Shown here: positions 7,598-17,279 of the stretch, in pieces
Position numbering within the stretch: position 1 is the stretch's first letter
Layout: each line of letters starts with the position of its first letter
Source: an uncultured Candidatus Melainabacteria bacterium
GTDB taxonomy: Bacteria; Cyanobacteriota; Vampirovibrionia; Gastranaerophilales; Gastranaerophilaceae
Length of the DNA stretch: 64,000 bases
Direction: 5' to 3'
NCBI GenBank assembly: GCA_934718135.1
Contig: CAKUZW010000002.1
Location: 1-64,000, forward strand
The notes under the pieces: generated by a model
What the model saw: the letters and a program-made list of their open reading frames with translations, nothing else
The model's database searches: none
What the model was told of the DNA's origin: nothing
Position numbers and translations under genes: made by a program

Positions 7598-8644
7598 TTA
7601 TGCCTTACTACTTTCTTTTGTTTCTTCTTTTTTAGTTTCGGTTGTCGTTTCAGTTTTTGAGTCTTTTTTATCTGATTTCTTTTCCTTTACAGGCATTTCT
7701 TTTTCTACTTGTTTGCCAGACATTTGAAGAAGAATTTTGCTTGCATCTACAGCATCTTGTCCATAACCTTCTTTTGATTGTTGCATTTGTTTTAGAACTC
7801 CGACCGTAAAATCATCTCCTGTTACAATTCTTGATTCAAGAGCAGAAAGGGCTAGCAATCTGATTTCTTCTGCCGGATCTTGAAGCATTTTGTTAACAAG
7901 TGCATTTAAGGCCTTGTCATCTTTTCTTGAGTCATCTTCAGCTAATCTGGCATAAACTTCTTTTGCTGCGTTAAGTCTTACATCTTTTTCTTGACTATTC
8001 AAATAACTTTCAAGGTTTCTGATATAATCATCGGTTAACTGAACAATCTTTTTCTTTTCTGTTTTCTTTTTGTTATCGGAACTTTGAGTTTCTGACGTTG
8101 TAGAAGTATTATTTGTCGTATTATTAGTTGTATTGTTGTTATTATTTCCGATAGTACCGTTATTTGTGCCGTTGTTTACATTTCCACTTTGGGTTCCGTT
8201 ATTGGTATTATTGCCGTTTTGCCCGTTTCCATAAGGATTTGTTAATCCATTTTGACCGAGTTGTCCGGTGTAATAATTTGAAGGATAACAAGGAGCATTC
8301 ACATTATAAGTCGGAGGTTGAGCTCCAGGAGTGGATACAGACGGATTAAAGATTTGAATATTTACGCCTGATGTATTTGCAGGAACCTGATAGTTTTGAG
8401 TTGCAGGTTGGCTTTGAGGATATTGAGCATACTGAGGTGCACAATATTGCGGATTATATTGCGGAGGTACAGGAGTAGAACACTGATTAGTACAAGTTGC
8501 AGTTTTTTGTTGAGCAGGCTGAGTTTGAGCTGCCGGTTGTGGCTGCACTTGTTGTTGTGATTGAACACCTGTTGATGGAACCGCTTGATTATAAACTTGC
8601 GGTTGTACCGGTTTAAGTCCTATATTTTGATTTGTGACTTCCAT
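7598..8644 (-). CDS. Gln/Pro/Asn-rich protein with C-terminal HEAT-like helices
   Basis: The 348-aa product has no signal peptide. Residues 1-130 are a low-complexity stretch of Gln, Pro and Tyr (QPQVYNQ, PPQYNPQY), followed by an Asn/Thr/Gly-rich linker (130-185). Residues 205-310 hold helical repeats of HEAT/armadillo type (EKDVRLNAAKEVYARLAEDD, DPAEEIRLLALSALESR). The tail is charged, Lys/Glu/Thr-rich. Such repeats usually mediate protein binding. It shares an operon with the membrane-associated protein at 7116-7595. Function unknown. Confidence 0.65.
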   Translation of the reverse strand: MEVTNQNIGLKPVQPQVYNQAVPSTGVQSQQQVQPQPAAQTQPAQQKTATCTNQCSTPVPPQYNPQYCAPQYAQYPQSQPATQNYQVPANTSGVNIQIFNPSVSTPGAQPPTYNVNAPCYPSNYYTGQLGQNGLTNPYGNGQNGNNTNNGTQSGNVNNGTNNGTIGNNNNNTTNNTTNNTSTTSETQSSDNKKKTEKKKIVQLTDDYIRNLESYLNSQEKDVRLNAAKEVYARLAEDDSRKDDKALNALVNKMLQDPAEEIRLLALSALESRIVTGDDFTVGVLKQMQQSKEGYGQDAVDASKILLQMSGKQVEKEMPVKEKKSDKKDSKTETTTETKKEETKESSKA

Positions 8645-8720
8645 TATACAGTGACCCCTAATTCTACCTATTATATTAAAGTATTTTTTTAGGGATTTTT
8701 TGCTTTTTTGTTAAGATATG

Positions 8721-11225
8721 TTAATACCCTAATTTTGCAAGTTTAACTTTATAGAAGTCAACATTTATATTCAAATTTATACCAATATTCAATAATAGCT
8801 TGATAAACTTGATATCTTTATCTCTTGGAGTTTTAGAATTGTTATCAATAATATCACCTATTCTATGGTAAATTTTATTATAATAAATATTTTGAGCTTC
8901 CGAAATATCAATTTGAAGGTCTAATTTTTCAATAATAGAGAATAATTCAACAACAGCATCTGCCTGTTGAGGTTCAAAACTCTTAGTTAATCTGTTCAAA
9001 TTAGTAATAATTTTCTTTGCAAAGATTTTGTTTGAAGGAGTTTTATCTATTTCGATATTCATCTTTTTAGCTTCATAATTGATGTCGGTAATTTGTTGAA
9101 TTATAGAAGGTTCAACAAATCCGTCACTGTGAGCCAACAAGTCATTATATCTGTGACTTAGGGCATACGCTGCTGAAATCTTGAATTCTTTTGGAATTTC
9201 AAGTCCTAAATTTTGCATGTGATATATTGAATCTTTACCTTGATCAAACATTTCTTGGTAAGTATTACCAAATTTTTCAAGTTGATCTTTTAGAAGAATT
9301 TGAAGAATTTTCTTTCTCTCTTCAATAAAGATATCTTTCAATGTAAAATATTCTGTTCCGAAATTTTCATCCAAAGCTCTAATAATTTCTGTTAGAGGGG
9401 AAATCATGAATGTTTTAACCAAGTTAGTTCTCAATTGGTTGAATTCTTCTGCAGTAGAGAATTGCTTAATTGCACAATGGAAATCTCCTCCGGCATATTG
9501 CATTAGTGCAAATACAAGATTTGCCTTTTGGAGAGTAACTTTTGAACTTATCTCAATATTTCCGACAATTAAATTCGAACTTCCCTTTTGAGCTTTTTGG
9601 TAAACTTTTCTTTTCACTGTGTAGCAATAAACATCTTCTTCATCATCAAAATCCTGATAAAGAGAAGAAATTGCCCATAAGCAAGCTATTTCTTTAGCTG
9701 ATACAACAGACGGTTTAACAAAACGTTCAAAAATATCCTTACCTGTTCCAAATTCTGTTATATTACTTTTTGCATTTGCCAAAATATCAAGGAATGGAGA
9801 TTCGAAATCTTCTGTTGTAAATCTTGCAGCCAATTGCATCGCTCTTGCTGCGTATTTCATAATTTGTACGGTTTCAATTCCTGAAATTTCAGAAAAGAAC
9901 CAACCGCAACTTGTGTACATAAGCATTGCTTGTCGTTGAATTTCAAGCAATTCCATACCTTTAACTTTTTCTTCTTCTGTTAAATCAGGTTTGAAATTTT
10001 CTTTTTGGAATTTACGTATAGTAGAATACGTTCTATCTAAAATTACGTCAACATAACGGTTTCGAACTTCCCAAGGGTCAAAATTGAAGTATTTTTGACC
10101 TTCAATTTCAAAAAGGTGAGCCAATTTGTCTCTCAAATAGTCAAGAGCATTTCTTAGCGGTTCTCTCCATTTTTGATTCCAACCCGGATGACCACCTGTT
10201 GAACATCCGCAATCTTCTTTCCAACGCCCTACACCATGGCAACAACTCCAAGAAGAAGCCTGTTTAATTTCAACTTCGTAGTCACTTCTGTATTTGTCTA
10301 AATATTCCGCATAGTTTGTAATTTTGAAACCTTCATCTTCTGCTTTGATTTTCAAAACATAAGATAATGCCATATCACCAAATTTTGTATGGTGTCCGTA
10401 GCTTTCGCCATCTGTTGCGATATTTATAAGTTGCGGATAATCTCTAAGCTCTGATACTCCCTCTTTTAATCTATTAATAAATCTGTTTCCATCTTTTAAT
10501 AATTCATCAAATGCAACTGATTTTGAAATTGCCCCGTCATAGAAGAACAAATCAATTGATTTTGTCGGGTCACATTTAAGGGTATATTTGTAAGATCTTG
10601 CAGGGTCAATATTTCCCCAACTTACATCTTGCCAAGTTTTGTCTGTTTTTTTCTTCATTTTCAAAGCTTGGAACGGAGATAATATTGTAAATTTAATTCC
10701 GTTATCAACCAAAACTTTCAATGTCGCATCATCAACGGCTGTTTCAGCAAGCCAAATACCCTCAGGTTTTCTACCAAAACGGTATTCAAAATCTCTAATA
10801 CCCCACTTTACTTGAGTTTCTTTATCGTGAGAATTTGCAAGTGGCATAATCATGTGATTATAAACCTGAGCTATCGCATTTCCATGCCCGTTGTGTTCAG
10901 AAATACTATCAATATCAGCTTTAATAATTCGTTCATAAGTTAATGGTGCAAATTCTTCCATCCAAGATAAAAGAGTCGGACCAAAGTTAAAACTAATATG
11001 TTCGTAGTTATTTACTATATCAAGAATTCTATTCCTATTATCAACAATTCTTGATACTGAATTCGGATTATAACATTCTTTGCAAATTCTCTCATTCCAA
11101 TCGTGGAAGGGAGAAGCACTGTCTTGCAATTCAATAGCTTCTAACCATGGATTTTCTCTTGGGGGTTGGTAAAAGTGTCCATGAATTGTTAAAAATTTTT
11201 CTGTAGTTTTCTTTGTTTCTGCCAT
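8721..11225 (-). CDS. GH57-type glycoside hydrolase with DUF3536 domain
   Basis: The protein of about 834 aa opens with LTIHGHFYQPPRENPWLE, the GH57 beta-strand with its HxHxYQPPR-like motif. It continues with a (beta/alpha)-barrel part (FNFGPTLLSWMEEF, GIWLAETAVDD, ATDGESYGHH) and a long helical DUF3536 region. GH57 enzymes act on alpha-glucans (amylase, branching enzyme, transferase). Glu in the WLAE segment and Asp in ATDGESYGHH are the candidate catalytic residues. The start MAETKKTTEKF is preferred because GGAAG lies 8 nt upstream; a start five codons earlier (11240) would have too short a spacing. Together with the phosphorylase at 681-2375 it suggests storage-glucan metabolism. Confidence 0.85.
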   Translation of the reverse strand: MAETKKTTEKFLTIHGHFYQPPRENPWLEAIELQDSASPFHDWNERICKECYNPNSVSRIVDNRNRILDIVNNYEHISFNFGPTLLSWMEEFAPLTYERIIKADIDSISEHNGHGNAIAQVYNHMIMPLANSHDKETQVKWGIRDFEYRFGRKPEGIWLAETAVDDATLKVLVDNGIKFTILSPFQALKMKKKTDKTWQDVSWGNIDPARSYKYTLKCDPTKSIDLFFYDGAISKSVAFDELLKDGNRFINRLKEGVSELRDYPQLINIATDGESYGHHTKFGDMALSYVLKIKAEDEGFKITNYAEYLDKYRSDYEVEIKQASSWSCCHGVGRWKEDCGCSTGGHPGWNQKWREPLRNALDYLRDKLAHLFEIEGQKYFNFDPWEVRNRYVDVILDRTYSTIRKFQKENFKPDLTEEEKVKGMELLEIQRQAMLMYTSCGWFFSEISGIETVQIMKYAARAMQLAARFTTEDFESPFLDILANAKSNITEFGTGKDIFERFVKPSVVSAKEIACLWAISSLYQDFDDEEDVYCYTVKRKVYQKAQKGSSNLIVGNIEISSKVTLQKANLVFALMQYAGGDFHCAIKQFSTAEEFNQLRTNLVKTFMISPLTEIIRALDENFGTEYFTLKDIFIEERKKILQILLKDQLEKFGNTYQEMFDQGKDSIYHMQNLGLEIPKEFKISAAYALSHRYNDLLAHSDGFVEPSIIQQITDINYEAKKMNIEIDKTPSNKIFAKKIITNLNRLTKSFEPQQADAVVELFSIIEKLDLQIDISEAQNIYYNKIYHRIGDIIDNNSKTPRDKDIKFIKLLLNIGINLNINVDFYKVKLAKLGY

Positions 11226-11277
11226 AATCCGTACTTCCATTTCTCTTCTGATTTGATGATACTAATATTGGTGTTTA

Positions 11278-11787
11278 TTATTGCAATTGTTTTTCTTCCG
11301 CTTTTTTAGTCTTTTGAGTTAAAACAGTGAAATGATCAACGTCAATCCAAGGATCTCCAAGAGCCGCAGAGAATACTTTTCCGGTAAATTCGATTTCATC
11401 TCCGGCATCTAAATCTATGTGTTTTTCAGCAACTTCTTTCTTTAAAAAGATTTTCATTTCTGAAAATGGAATGTTGTGATTTGTTACATCCGGTCGCTCA
11501 ATCAAGAACGAAATATATTTTTCAGAAGATCTCATTGCTTGAGGGTAATCAAGTCCAAGAGTTGAAAATTTATCAAATTTTGCTTTAATTCTGATATTCT
11601 TATTTAAAAATCTGTAAGGGTTTGCAACTACATCAAGCGGATTGACTGTAGTGTAATTCATTGGGGAATAGTTTTGAGCTGAGACAGTAGCAGGAGTAGC
11701 TGATTGAGAATTAACCTTGTTTACTGTAAACCCAACGCTCATTGTAACAACAAGCACTAAACTTATAATTTTTATCTTATTATTCAT
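11278..11787 (-). CDS. exported OB-fold-like protein
   Basis: The 169-aa product has a signal peptide (residues 1-26) and a clear AGAGGT ribosome-binding site. The mature part, from NPLDVVANPYRFLNKNIRIKAKFDKF to GDEIEFTGKVF, has the alternating strands of an OB-like domain found in periplasmic tRNA_anti-like or nucleic-acid-binding-like proteins. No specific ligand can be assigned. It sits just upstream of the GH57 gene on the same strand and may be co-transcribed with it. Confidence 0.6.
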   Translation of the reverse strand: MNNKIKIISLVLVVTMSVGFTVNKVNSQSATPATVSAQNYSPMNYTTVNPLDVVANPYRFLNKNIRIKAKFDKFSTLGLDYPQAMRSSEKYISFLIERPDVTNHNIPFSEMKIFLKKEVAEKHIDLDAGDEIEFTGKVFSAALGDPWIDVDHFTVLTQKTKKAEEKQLQ

Positions 11788-11881
11788 ATTAACCTCTTAT
11801 TTAAACTTATTTCACTATAATATTAGCACATAATTCCAATTAATGTAACTGTCCTTTTTAATAATTTATTTAAATACCCTA

Positions 11882-11910
11882 TTGCCTTTTTAAAATTTAT
11901 TATGTATAAT
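11882..11910 (+). promoter_or_regulatory. promoter of the SNF2 helicase gene
   Basis: TTGCCT (11882-11887) and TATAAT (11905-11910) are separated by 17 bp. They lie about 80 bp upstream of the helicase start. Confidence 0.6.
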
Positions 11911-11992
11911 TTTGGTGTGAATTAAGGGTTTATGGATTTTTGAATCTATATCAGTGTTGTTCCCTTAAAAAGGAAAGAGATATACTCTATAG

Positions 11993-14900
11993 ATGAGTAC
12001 AAAAGAATTTAATTACAAGTTTATAAAAGAGCATGCCACCCCTGGCAGTTGGCGAAGAGGTTACGAATACCACCTAAAAGACATGGTATTTGATAATTAC
12101 CCTGAAAAGAATTTCTATATGGGTAAAGTTAAGGGAAATTTTCAGGATCATTACAATACGGATTTAATCTTTAAAAAGAACAAAGTCGAAGCTCGTTGTA
12201 ATTGTCCATTAAAAGAAGAATGGTGTAAGCACGCTGTTGCAGTAGCTCTAAAGGCGATTGATGAACACGCCTATGAAGATTGGTTAGAAACTAAGTTCGG
12301 AATGGAATTCGATTTTCCTGACGAGAATACCGAACTTACAACTGAACCTCAAGGGAATTATATCTTCCATTTTAATCCGAAAAGAAAAGCCAACTTCTTC
12401 TCCGTTCTTGTTCGATCAAGGGATACTGGAAAAATTGTTAGACAAATTGAACCTATTTTGCGTGCTGTTATTGAAGCTCAAAAGCAAGACCAAAATTTTG
12501 AACTTAACAATTCCCAAAAAGTTGAGCTTTTGGTATTTCAACAGTTATTAAAAATTTCAAGACAAGATAAAAAAGCAGGTTGGTATGATATTCCGATTGC
12601 AAAATTCGGACCAATGTTCTCACTTTTGTCTAAAGCAGATGAAGTTCTTGATGAAAAAACAAAAGAACGTTTAAAATTTATGGATGAAGAGTGGAAACTT
12701 GTACTATATGTAAATGTTTCCAATACTCCCGGAACACTTTTACTATCTTTAGAATGGCAAAGACCTGATAAAGATGATGTTTATCCTTTTGAGGAAGTTC
12801 GATATTTTTCAAGACATTTGAAATGGGGCAGATACAAAAATATAATTTTCCCAACAAATGTTGCTATCCAATCAATCCCGCAAAATATTTCCAAATCATC
12901 TTTTACGGATTTAAAAGATGCAGACGGTGGAAAGTTTATTTACGAGGATTTGCCAAAACTAAGACAGGTTATGGATGTTGTTGTTGATGAAAAGATTTCA
13001 AAATTGATGCTGGAAGAACGTCCTCCAATAAATGTTGTAACAATGGGCATTGATTATGACCAATCATTAAAAGCATCATTAGATTTTGAATATGATGGTG
13101 TTAGAGTTCCTTATTCAAAAACAACAAGTGATAAAGTTCCATATATTACGGTTAAAAAGCAGGATGAAGATATTATTTATTGGGTTAAGAGAAATATTAA
13201 ACACGAAAACGAAGCTTATGCAATGCTTTTGGCTTGTAAATTTGTTCCAATGCAAACAAATAACTTGGCACTTGAAAAAGAAAATGCAATTGATTTCTAC
13301 AACTATTACCTAAAACAAGCAGGGTCAGGTTGGAGATTTGAAGAAAAAGATGATATGTCTTTCTTCAAATTGATGGATGATCCGTTTAGATTATGTGCAA
13401 AAATTGACTTTTCTGATGAACAACCGGATAGTTTTGATATCTCAATTTATGGTCAAGCAGGCGATGAAATTATCAACTTTGACGAAATCTATGACACAAT
13501 TCAAAGTGATGAAAAATACGCAAGAATCAGAAGTTTAGGCTTTGTTGAATATCCGGCACAAAATATTTATTCAATGATGAGATCTTTCAACTCGTTTGAT
13601 GTTTACAGAAATCCTGATAACAGATTTACCGTAAAAACATATCGTGCAGGTTTAATCAATGAACTTAAAAATTTAGGGGTTGAACTTATTTTAAGTGACA
13701 GATTTAAGACATTTTGGGAACAAATGTCCACATTCTCAACTGTGGAAACTCTTACTCTTCCGCAAGGTATCAACGCAGAATTCAGAGAATACCAGTTGAA
13801 AGGTTTCGGTTGGTTATGGTTCATGTATAAATACGGTCTAAACGGAATTTTGGCAGATGATATGGGGTTAGGAAAAACCCTTCAAGCTTTGACTGTTTTA
13901 CAAAAAGCAAAAGAAGAGGATGGACCAATGCCGACTCTTGTTATTGCTCCGACAACGGTTGTTTTCAACTGGGAATCAGAAATTCAAAAATTTGCTCCGA
14001 CTTTGTCTTGCTTAAAATTACAAGGTGGAGAAAGAAAACAATTCTTCAAAAAAATTCCGGAGTATGATGTCGTTATAACCAGTTATGCTCTCGTTCGAAG
14101 AGATATTGCGAAACTTAAAGATATCAATTTCAGATACATTATTCTTGATGAATCTCAAAACATCAAAAATGCAACCTCTCAAACGGCACAAGCGGTTAAA
14201 CAATTGAATTCCCAACATAAATTGGCTCTTTCAGGTACTCCGATTGAAAATAAATTGGAAGAACTTTGGTCTGTATTTGATTTCTTAATGCCCGGGTTCT
14301 TATTCACAATGGCTGATTTCAATTCTCGCTATGTTAATCCGATTATGGAACGTCAAGACAAAATTGTTGAAAAACGTTTAAAACTTCAAATTTATCCGTT
14401 CATTTTACGCCGTATGAAACGCGATGTAGCTAAAGATTTGCCGGATAAGGTTGAAAATATTGCATACTGCGAACTTACTGATGAACAAAAGGATTTCTAC
14501 TTACAAGTTCTTGATAGTACGAAAGAAGAATTGTTCAAATCTATCGAACAAAACGGATTGGAAAAGAGCAGGTTGTCTATCTTCTCAGCACTTCTTCGTA
14601 TGCGTCAAATCTGTTGTCACCCACGACTTTATGACAAAAACAATGTTAAAAATGTTATTTCATCAGGTAAATTTGAAAAACTCAAAGTTATGCTTGAAGA
14701 AATTATTTCAGAAAAACACAGAATTTTATTGTTCAGTCAATTTGTTGATATGCTCGATATTGTCAAAGCTTGGCTTGAAAAAACAGGTATTAAATATGAA
14801 TACTTAACCGGTAGAACTAAAGACCGTCAAGGTGCTGTTGAAAGGTTTAACAATGACCCAACGATTCCGATTTTCTTAATCAGTTTGAAAGCCGGAGGTA

Positions 14901-15175
14901 CAGGTTTGAACTTGACCGGAGCCGATTACGTAATTCATTACGACCCATGGTGGAACCCTGCTGTTGAAGACCAAGCGACCGACCGTGCGTACCGTATCGG
15001 ACAAAAGAAAAAAGTATTTGTATATAGACTTATTACACGTAATACAGTTGAAGAAAAAATTCAAAAACTTAAAACAATCAAACGAAACCTTGTTGATAGC
15101 GTAATTTCCGTAGATAGAAATATTACAAAATCACTTACTATGGATGATATTAGAGAAATCTTCTCCGTTGACTAG
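11993..15175 (+). CDS. SWIM-zinc-finger SNF2-family helicase
   Basis: The 1060-aa protein has an N-terminal SWIM zinc finger (CNCPLKEEWCKH, about residues 65-78), a middle region of unknown fold, and a complete C-terminal SNF2/Rad54-like motor. The motor has Walker A DMGLGKT (about 622-628), motif II DESQ, motif III SGTPIENKLEELWS, LLFSQFVDML, motif V SLKAGGTGLNLTGADYV and motif VI QATDRAYRIGQ. DESQ replaces the commoner DEAQ/DEAH, a normal SNF2 variant. Bacterial proteins of this build are thought to remodel protein-DNA or RNA polymerase complexes. AAAGGAAAGAG supplies the ribosome-binding site. Confidence 0.92.
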   Translation: MSTKEFNYKFIKEHATPGSWRRGYEYHLKDMVFDNYPEKNFYMGKVKGNFQDHYNTDLIFKKNKVEARCNCPLKEEWCKHAVAVALKAIDEHAYEDWLETKFGMEFDFPDENTELTTEPQGNYIFHFNPKRKANFFSVLVRSRDTGKIVRQIEPILRAVIEAQKQDQNFELNNSQKVELLVFQQLLKISRQDKKAGWYDIPIAKFGPMFSLLSKADEVLDEKTKERLKFMDEEWKLVLYVNVSNTPGTLLLSLEWQRPDKDDVYPFEEVRYFSRHLKWGRYKNIIFPTNVAIQSIPQNISKSSFTDLKDADGGKFIYEDLPKLRQVMDVVVDEKISKLMLEERPPINVVTMGIDYDQSLKASLDFEYDGVRVPYSKTTSDKVPYITVKKQDEDIIYWVKRNIKHENEAYAMLLACKFVPMQTNNLALEKENAIDFYNYYLKQAGSGWRFEEKDDMSFFKLMDDPFRLCAKIDFSDEQPDSFDISIYGQAGDEIINFDEIYDTIQSDEKYARIRSLGFVEYPAQNIYSMMRSFNSFDVYRNPDNRFTVKTYRAGLINELKNLGVELILSDRFKTFWEQMSTFSTVETLTLPQGINAEFREYQLKGFGWLWFMYKYGLNGILADDMGLGKTLQALTVLQKAKEEDGPMPTLVIAPTTVVFNWESEIQKFAPTLSCLKLQGGERKQFFKKIPEYDVVITSYALVRRDIAKLKDINFRYIILDESQNIKNATSQTAQAVKQLNSQHKLALSGTPIENKLEELWSVFDFLMPGFLFTMADFNSRYVNPIMERQDKIVEKRLKLQIYPFILRRMKRDVAKDLPDKVENIAYCELTDEQKDFYLQVLDSTKEELFKSIEQNGLEKSRLSIFSALLRMRQICCHPRLYDKNNVKNVISSGKFEKLKVMLEEIISEKHRILLFSQFVDMLDIVKAWLEKTGIKYEYLTGRTKDRQGAVERFNNDPTIPIFLISLKAGGTGLNLTGADYVIHYDPWWNPAVEDQATDRAYRIGQKKKVFVYRLITRNTVEEKIQKLKTIKRNLVDSVISVDRNITKSLTMDDIREIFSVD

Positions 15176-15177
15176 TG

Positions 15178-15396
15178 CTCGCCGCACGGGCATCATGTTA
15201 CTAATAGCATTGAGACTTGACCAACCATTGTATTTTAGCAAGCATAGGATGTAAGGCGTAAGCCGTATCCGCTTAATGCGAGCGAAGTGACTCGCCGCAC
15301 GGGCATTATGTTACTAATAGCATTGAGACTTGACCAACCATTGTATTTTAGCGAGCATAGGATGTAAGGTGTAAGCCGTATCCGCTTAATGCAAGC
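15178..15396. repeat. tandem duplication of a 113-bp non-coding repeat
   Basis: Two copies of a 113-bp unit start at 15178 and 15291, each opening with CTCGCCGCACGGGCAT, and differ at only a few bases. The second half of the unit (AGGATGTAAGGCGTAAGCCG, then TATCCGCTTAATGCGAGCG) also occurs alone at 26424-26463. The unit is GC-richer than its surroundings and carries no open frame or ribosome-binding site. Confidence 0.85.
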
Positions 15397-15454
15397 AGAA
15401 GCGAAGCAATCCAGCCTATTTAATTGCCAACCTAGCAAAGCCTGTTATTATACC

Positions 15455-16171
15455 TTAGTGTTTTTTATGTAAATAATTCATATTTTGATTTTGTAATATA
15501 TAATAAGCACAACCCCAACCAGTTGAATTTAAGCTACAAGTATTATTATCATTTTGAACCTGTCTAGCTCCTTCCGGCTTAACAGAATAATTTTCGTAGA
15601 TAAACAAAAACAAATCTTTTCCAATAGTATTTGGAAGTGCAGAATTATTTACATCAATCCAAAAGAGAATATATTCATTTCCCGCAATCTCTATGGTATT
15701 TGCTCCTCTCCACCAAATAGAAGTCCCATTCATTAATTTTACCTTATAATATGCACTATTTTGTCCATAATTTGTTGTCGTAATTTGCCCGTTTAAAGCT
15801 TTATAAGAAGTATTTGGGGTGCAAATCGCATCACTGTCTACAAGACCACAATCCGCAGCTAATTTTAAATGAGGTTTTATTTTTTCTGCAATAGTTGTTG
15901 CATCTCCGCTCGTAACAGCACCAGACAGCCCCCAACCGGAAGCATCACCATGTTCTTCTTCCGCCATTCGTACTGCTTGAGATAAAATAGATTGGGTTTC
16001 TCTCAATTGGGCAACAACTTTCTTTTCATAATTATTTTGAATAATATTTGGAATAGTCATCGCCGCCACTATTCCGATTATGCCAAGAGTAATAAGGATC
16101 TCTGCTAAAGTAAAAGCAGATTTCTTTTTTCCTTTAAATTTCTTATAAACTTTTTCATTTCTTTCTAGCAT
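15455..16171 (-). CDS. prepilin-type protein B
   Basis: The 238-aa protein has a 19-residue basic leader ending KKKSA, then FTLAEILITLGIIGIVAAMTIPNIIQNNYEKK. GGGAGG upstream fixes the start. The globular domain has a disulphide-type pair (CGLVDSDAIC), the loop IDVNNSALPNTIGKDLF and a C-terminal pair of cysteines. It is divergent from the XRE gene at 16280. A fibre-forming pseudopilin is expected, with the target of the fibre unknown. Confidence 0.88.
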   Translation of the reverse strand: MLERNEKVYKKFKGKKKSAFTLAEILITLGIIGIVAAMTIPNIIQNNYEKKVVAQLRETQSILSQAVRMAEEEHGDASGWGLSGAVTSGDATTIAEKIKPHLKLAADCGLVDSDAICTPNTSYKALNGQITTTNYGQNSAYYKVKLMNGTSIWWRGANTIEIAGNEYILFWIDVNNSALPNTIGKDLFLFIYENYSVKPEGARQVQNDNNTCSLNSTGWGCAYYILQNQNMNYLHKKH

Positions 16172-16193
16172 AAAAACCTCCCGTTTTTAATTA

Positions 16194-16235
16194 ATTATAT
16201 ATTCATAACTCAATATGTCAAGTATAATATGGAGT
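16194..16235 (-). promoter_or_regulatory. prepilin B promoter and operator
   Basis: On the minus strand TTGACA (16216-16221) and TATAAT (16194-16199) are 16 bp apart. An inverted repeat, ACTCAATAT (16208-16216) and ATATGGAGT (16227-16235), matches at 8 of 9 positions per arm. It brackets the -35 box. Another ACTCAATTAT half-site follows at 16239. Confidence 0.6.
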
Positions 16236-16279
16236 TTTACTCAATTATATAAAACTAAATATTGAACGATAATAAAAAT

Positions 16280-16597
16280 ATGATGAACATAAAAAAACTC
16301 CTTGGAAAAAAAATTCAAAAGATTAGAAAAAGCCGTAATATTACACAAGAACGATTGGCTGAACTCGTTGAAATAGATACTTCAAGTGTTAGCCATATTG
16401 AAAACGGAAAATATTATCCTTCTGCTGAAAATTTAGAAAAAATATTAAATGTTTTAAATGTAACTCCAAGTGAGCTTTTTACGTTTGAAAGCCAGGCGAC
16501 TGTAGAAGATTTGATTAATGAAATGCTTCCGGAAATGCGTAAAAATGAAAATCTTACTCGACTTATGTATAAATTTTATTTGAGTGTCAAATATTAG
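16280..16597 (+). CDS. XRE-family regulator of prepilin cassette B
   Basis: The product (about 105 aa) has an N-terminal XRE helix-turn-helix (KIQKIRKSRNITQERLAELVEIDTSSVSHIENG) and a short helical tail of about 40 residues that the other five cassette regulators lack. A TTG at 16262 in frame is an alternative start, and neither start has a strong ribosome-binding site. Its last 11 bp overlap the 3' end of trmD on the opposite strand. Confidence 0.8.
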   Translation: MMNIKKLLGKKIQKIRKSRNITQERLAELVEIDTSSVSHIENGKYYPSAENLEKILNVLNVTPSELFTFESQATVEDLINEMLPEMRKNENLTRLMYKFYLSVKY

Positions 16598-17279
16598 ATT
16601 CTTTCCATTTTTTATATAAGTCCGGTCGGCGAAGTTTGGTTCGCTCAATTTGTTGTTCAAGTCTGAATTTGTTTATTTCTTTATGATTGCCATTTAGTAA
16701 CACTTCCGGCACCTTATATCCTCTAAAATCCCTTGGTTTTGTATATTGCGGGTATTCAAGAAGACCGTTTGAAAAACTATCTTCTTCCGCGGATTCTATT
16801 TTGCCTAAAGTTCCTTTAATTTTGCGACTTACGGCATCAATAAGGCATAATGCGGGCAATTCTCCACCAGTCAAAACAAAATCACCTATCGAAACTTCTT
16901 TGGGTTTTATTATTTCTCTTATGCGTTCATCAAAACCCTCATAATGACCGCACATAAGGATAATTTGATTATAATTAGCTAAATCTAAAACCAAATTTTC
17001 ATTCAATTGTTCCCCTTGGGGTGAAAGCATCACAGTGATAGAGTTTTCAAGTTTTTCGATACTATCAAATGCATCAATATAAGGTTGAGGAGCCAAAACC
17101 ATACCGGCACCCCCGCCATAAGGCGTATCATCTACTTTTTTGTGCTTATCTAAGGTAAAATCTCTTGGATTTATTGCACGAACTTCAAAAATCCCATTAT
17201 CTTTAGCCCGTTTCATTATGCTTACATCGCAATATGAATTGATAATTTCCGGAAACAAAGTCAAAACATCAAAAATCAT
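16587..17279 (-). CDS. trmD: tRNA (guanine-37-N1)-methyltransferase
   Basis: The 230-aa protein is a standard-length TrmD, which methylates G37 next to the anticodon using S-adenosylmethionine. The SPOUT-knot signatures are visible: DDTPYGGGAGMV, MLSPQGEQLNE, LMCGHYEGFDERI, IGDFVLTGGELPAL. The start overlaps the stop of rimM by 4 bp, the usual rimM-trmD arrangement. The 3' end overlaps the XRE-B gene by 11 bp. Confidence 0.97.
   Translation of the reverse strand: MIFDVLTLFPEIINSYCDVSIMKRAKDNGIFEVRAINPRDFTLDKHKKVDDTPYGGGAGMVLAPQPYIDAFDSIEKLENSITVMLSPQGEQLNENLVLDLANYNQIILMCGHYEGFDERIREIIKPKEVSIGDFVLTGGELPALCLIDAVSRKIKGTLGKIESAEEDSFSNGLLEYPQYTKPRDFRGYKVPEVLLNGNHKEINKFRLEQQIERTKLRRPDLYKKWKESNI

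Noticed and set aside
8164..8568. Open frames on both strands within the Gln/Pro-rich gene
   Set aside because: They result from the low-complexity codons of the real gene on the minus strand.
15235..15438. Open frame of 67 codons on the minus strand across the tandem repeat
   Set aside because: It follows the two 113-bp non-coding copies and has no ribosome-binding site.
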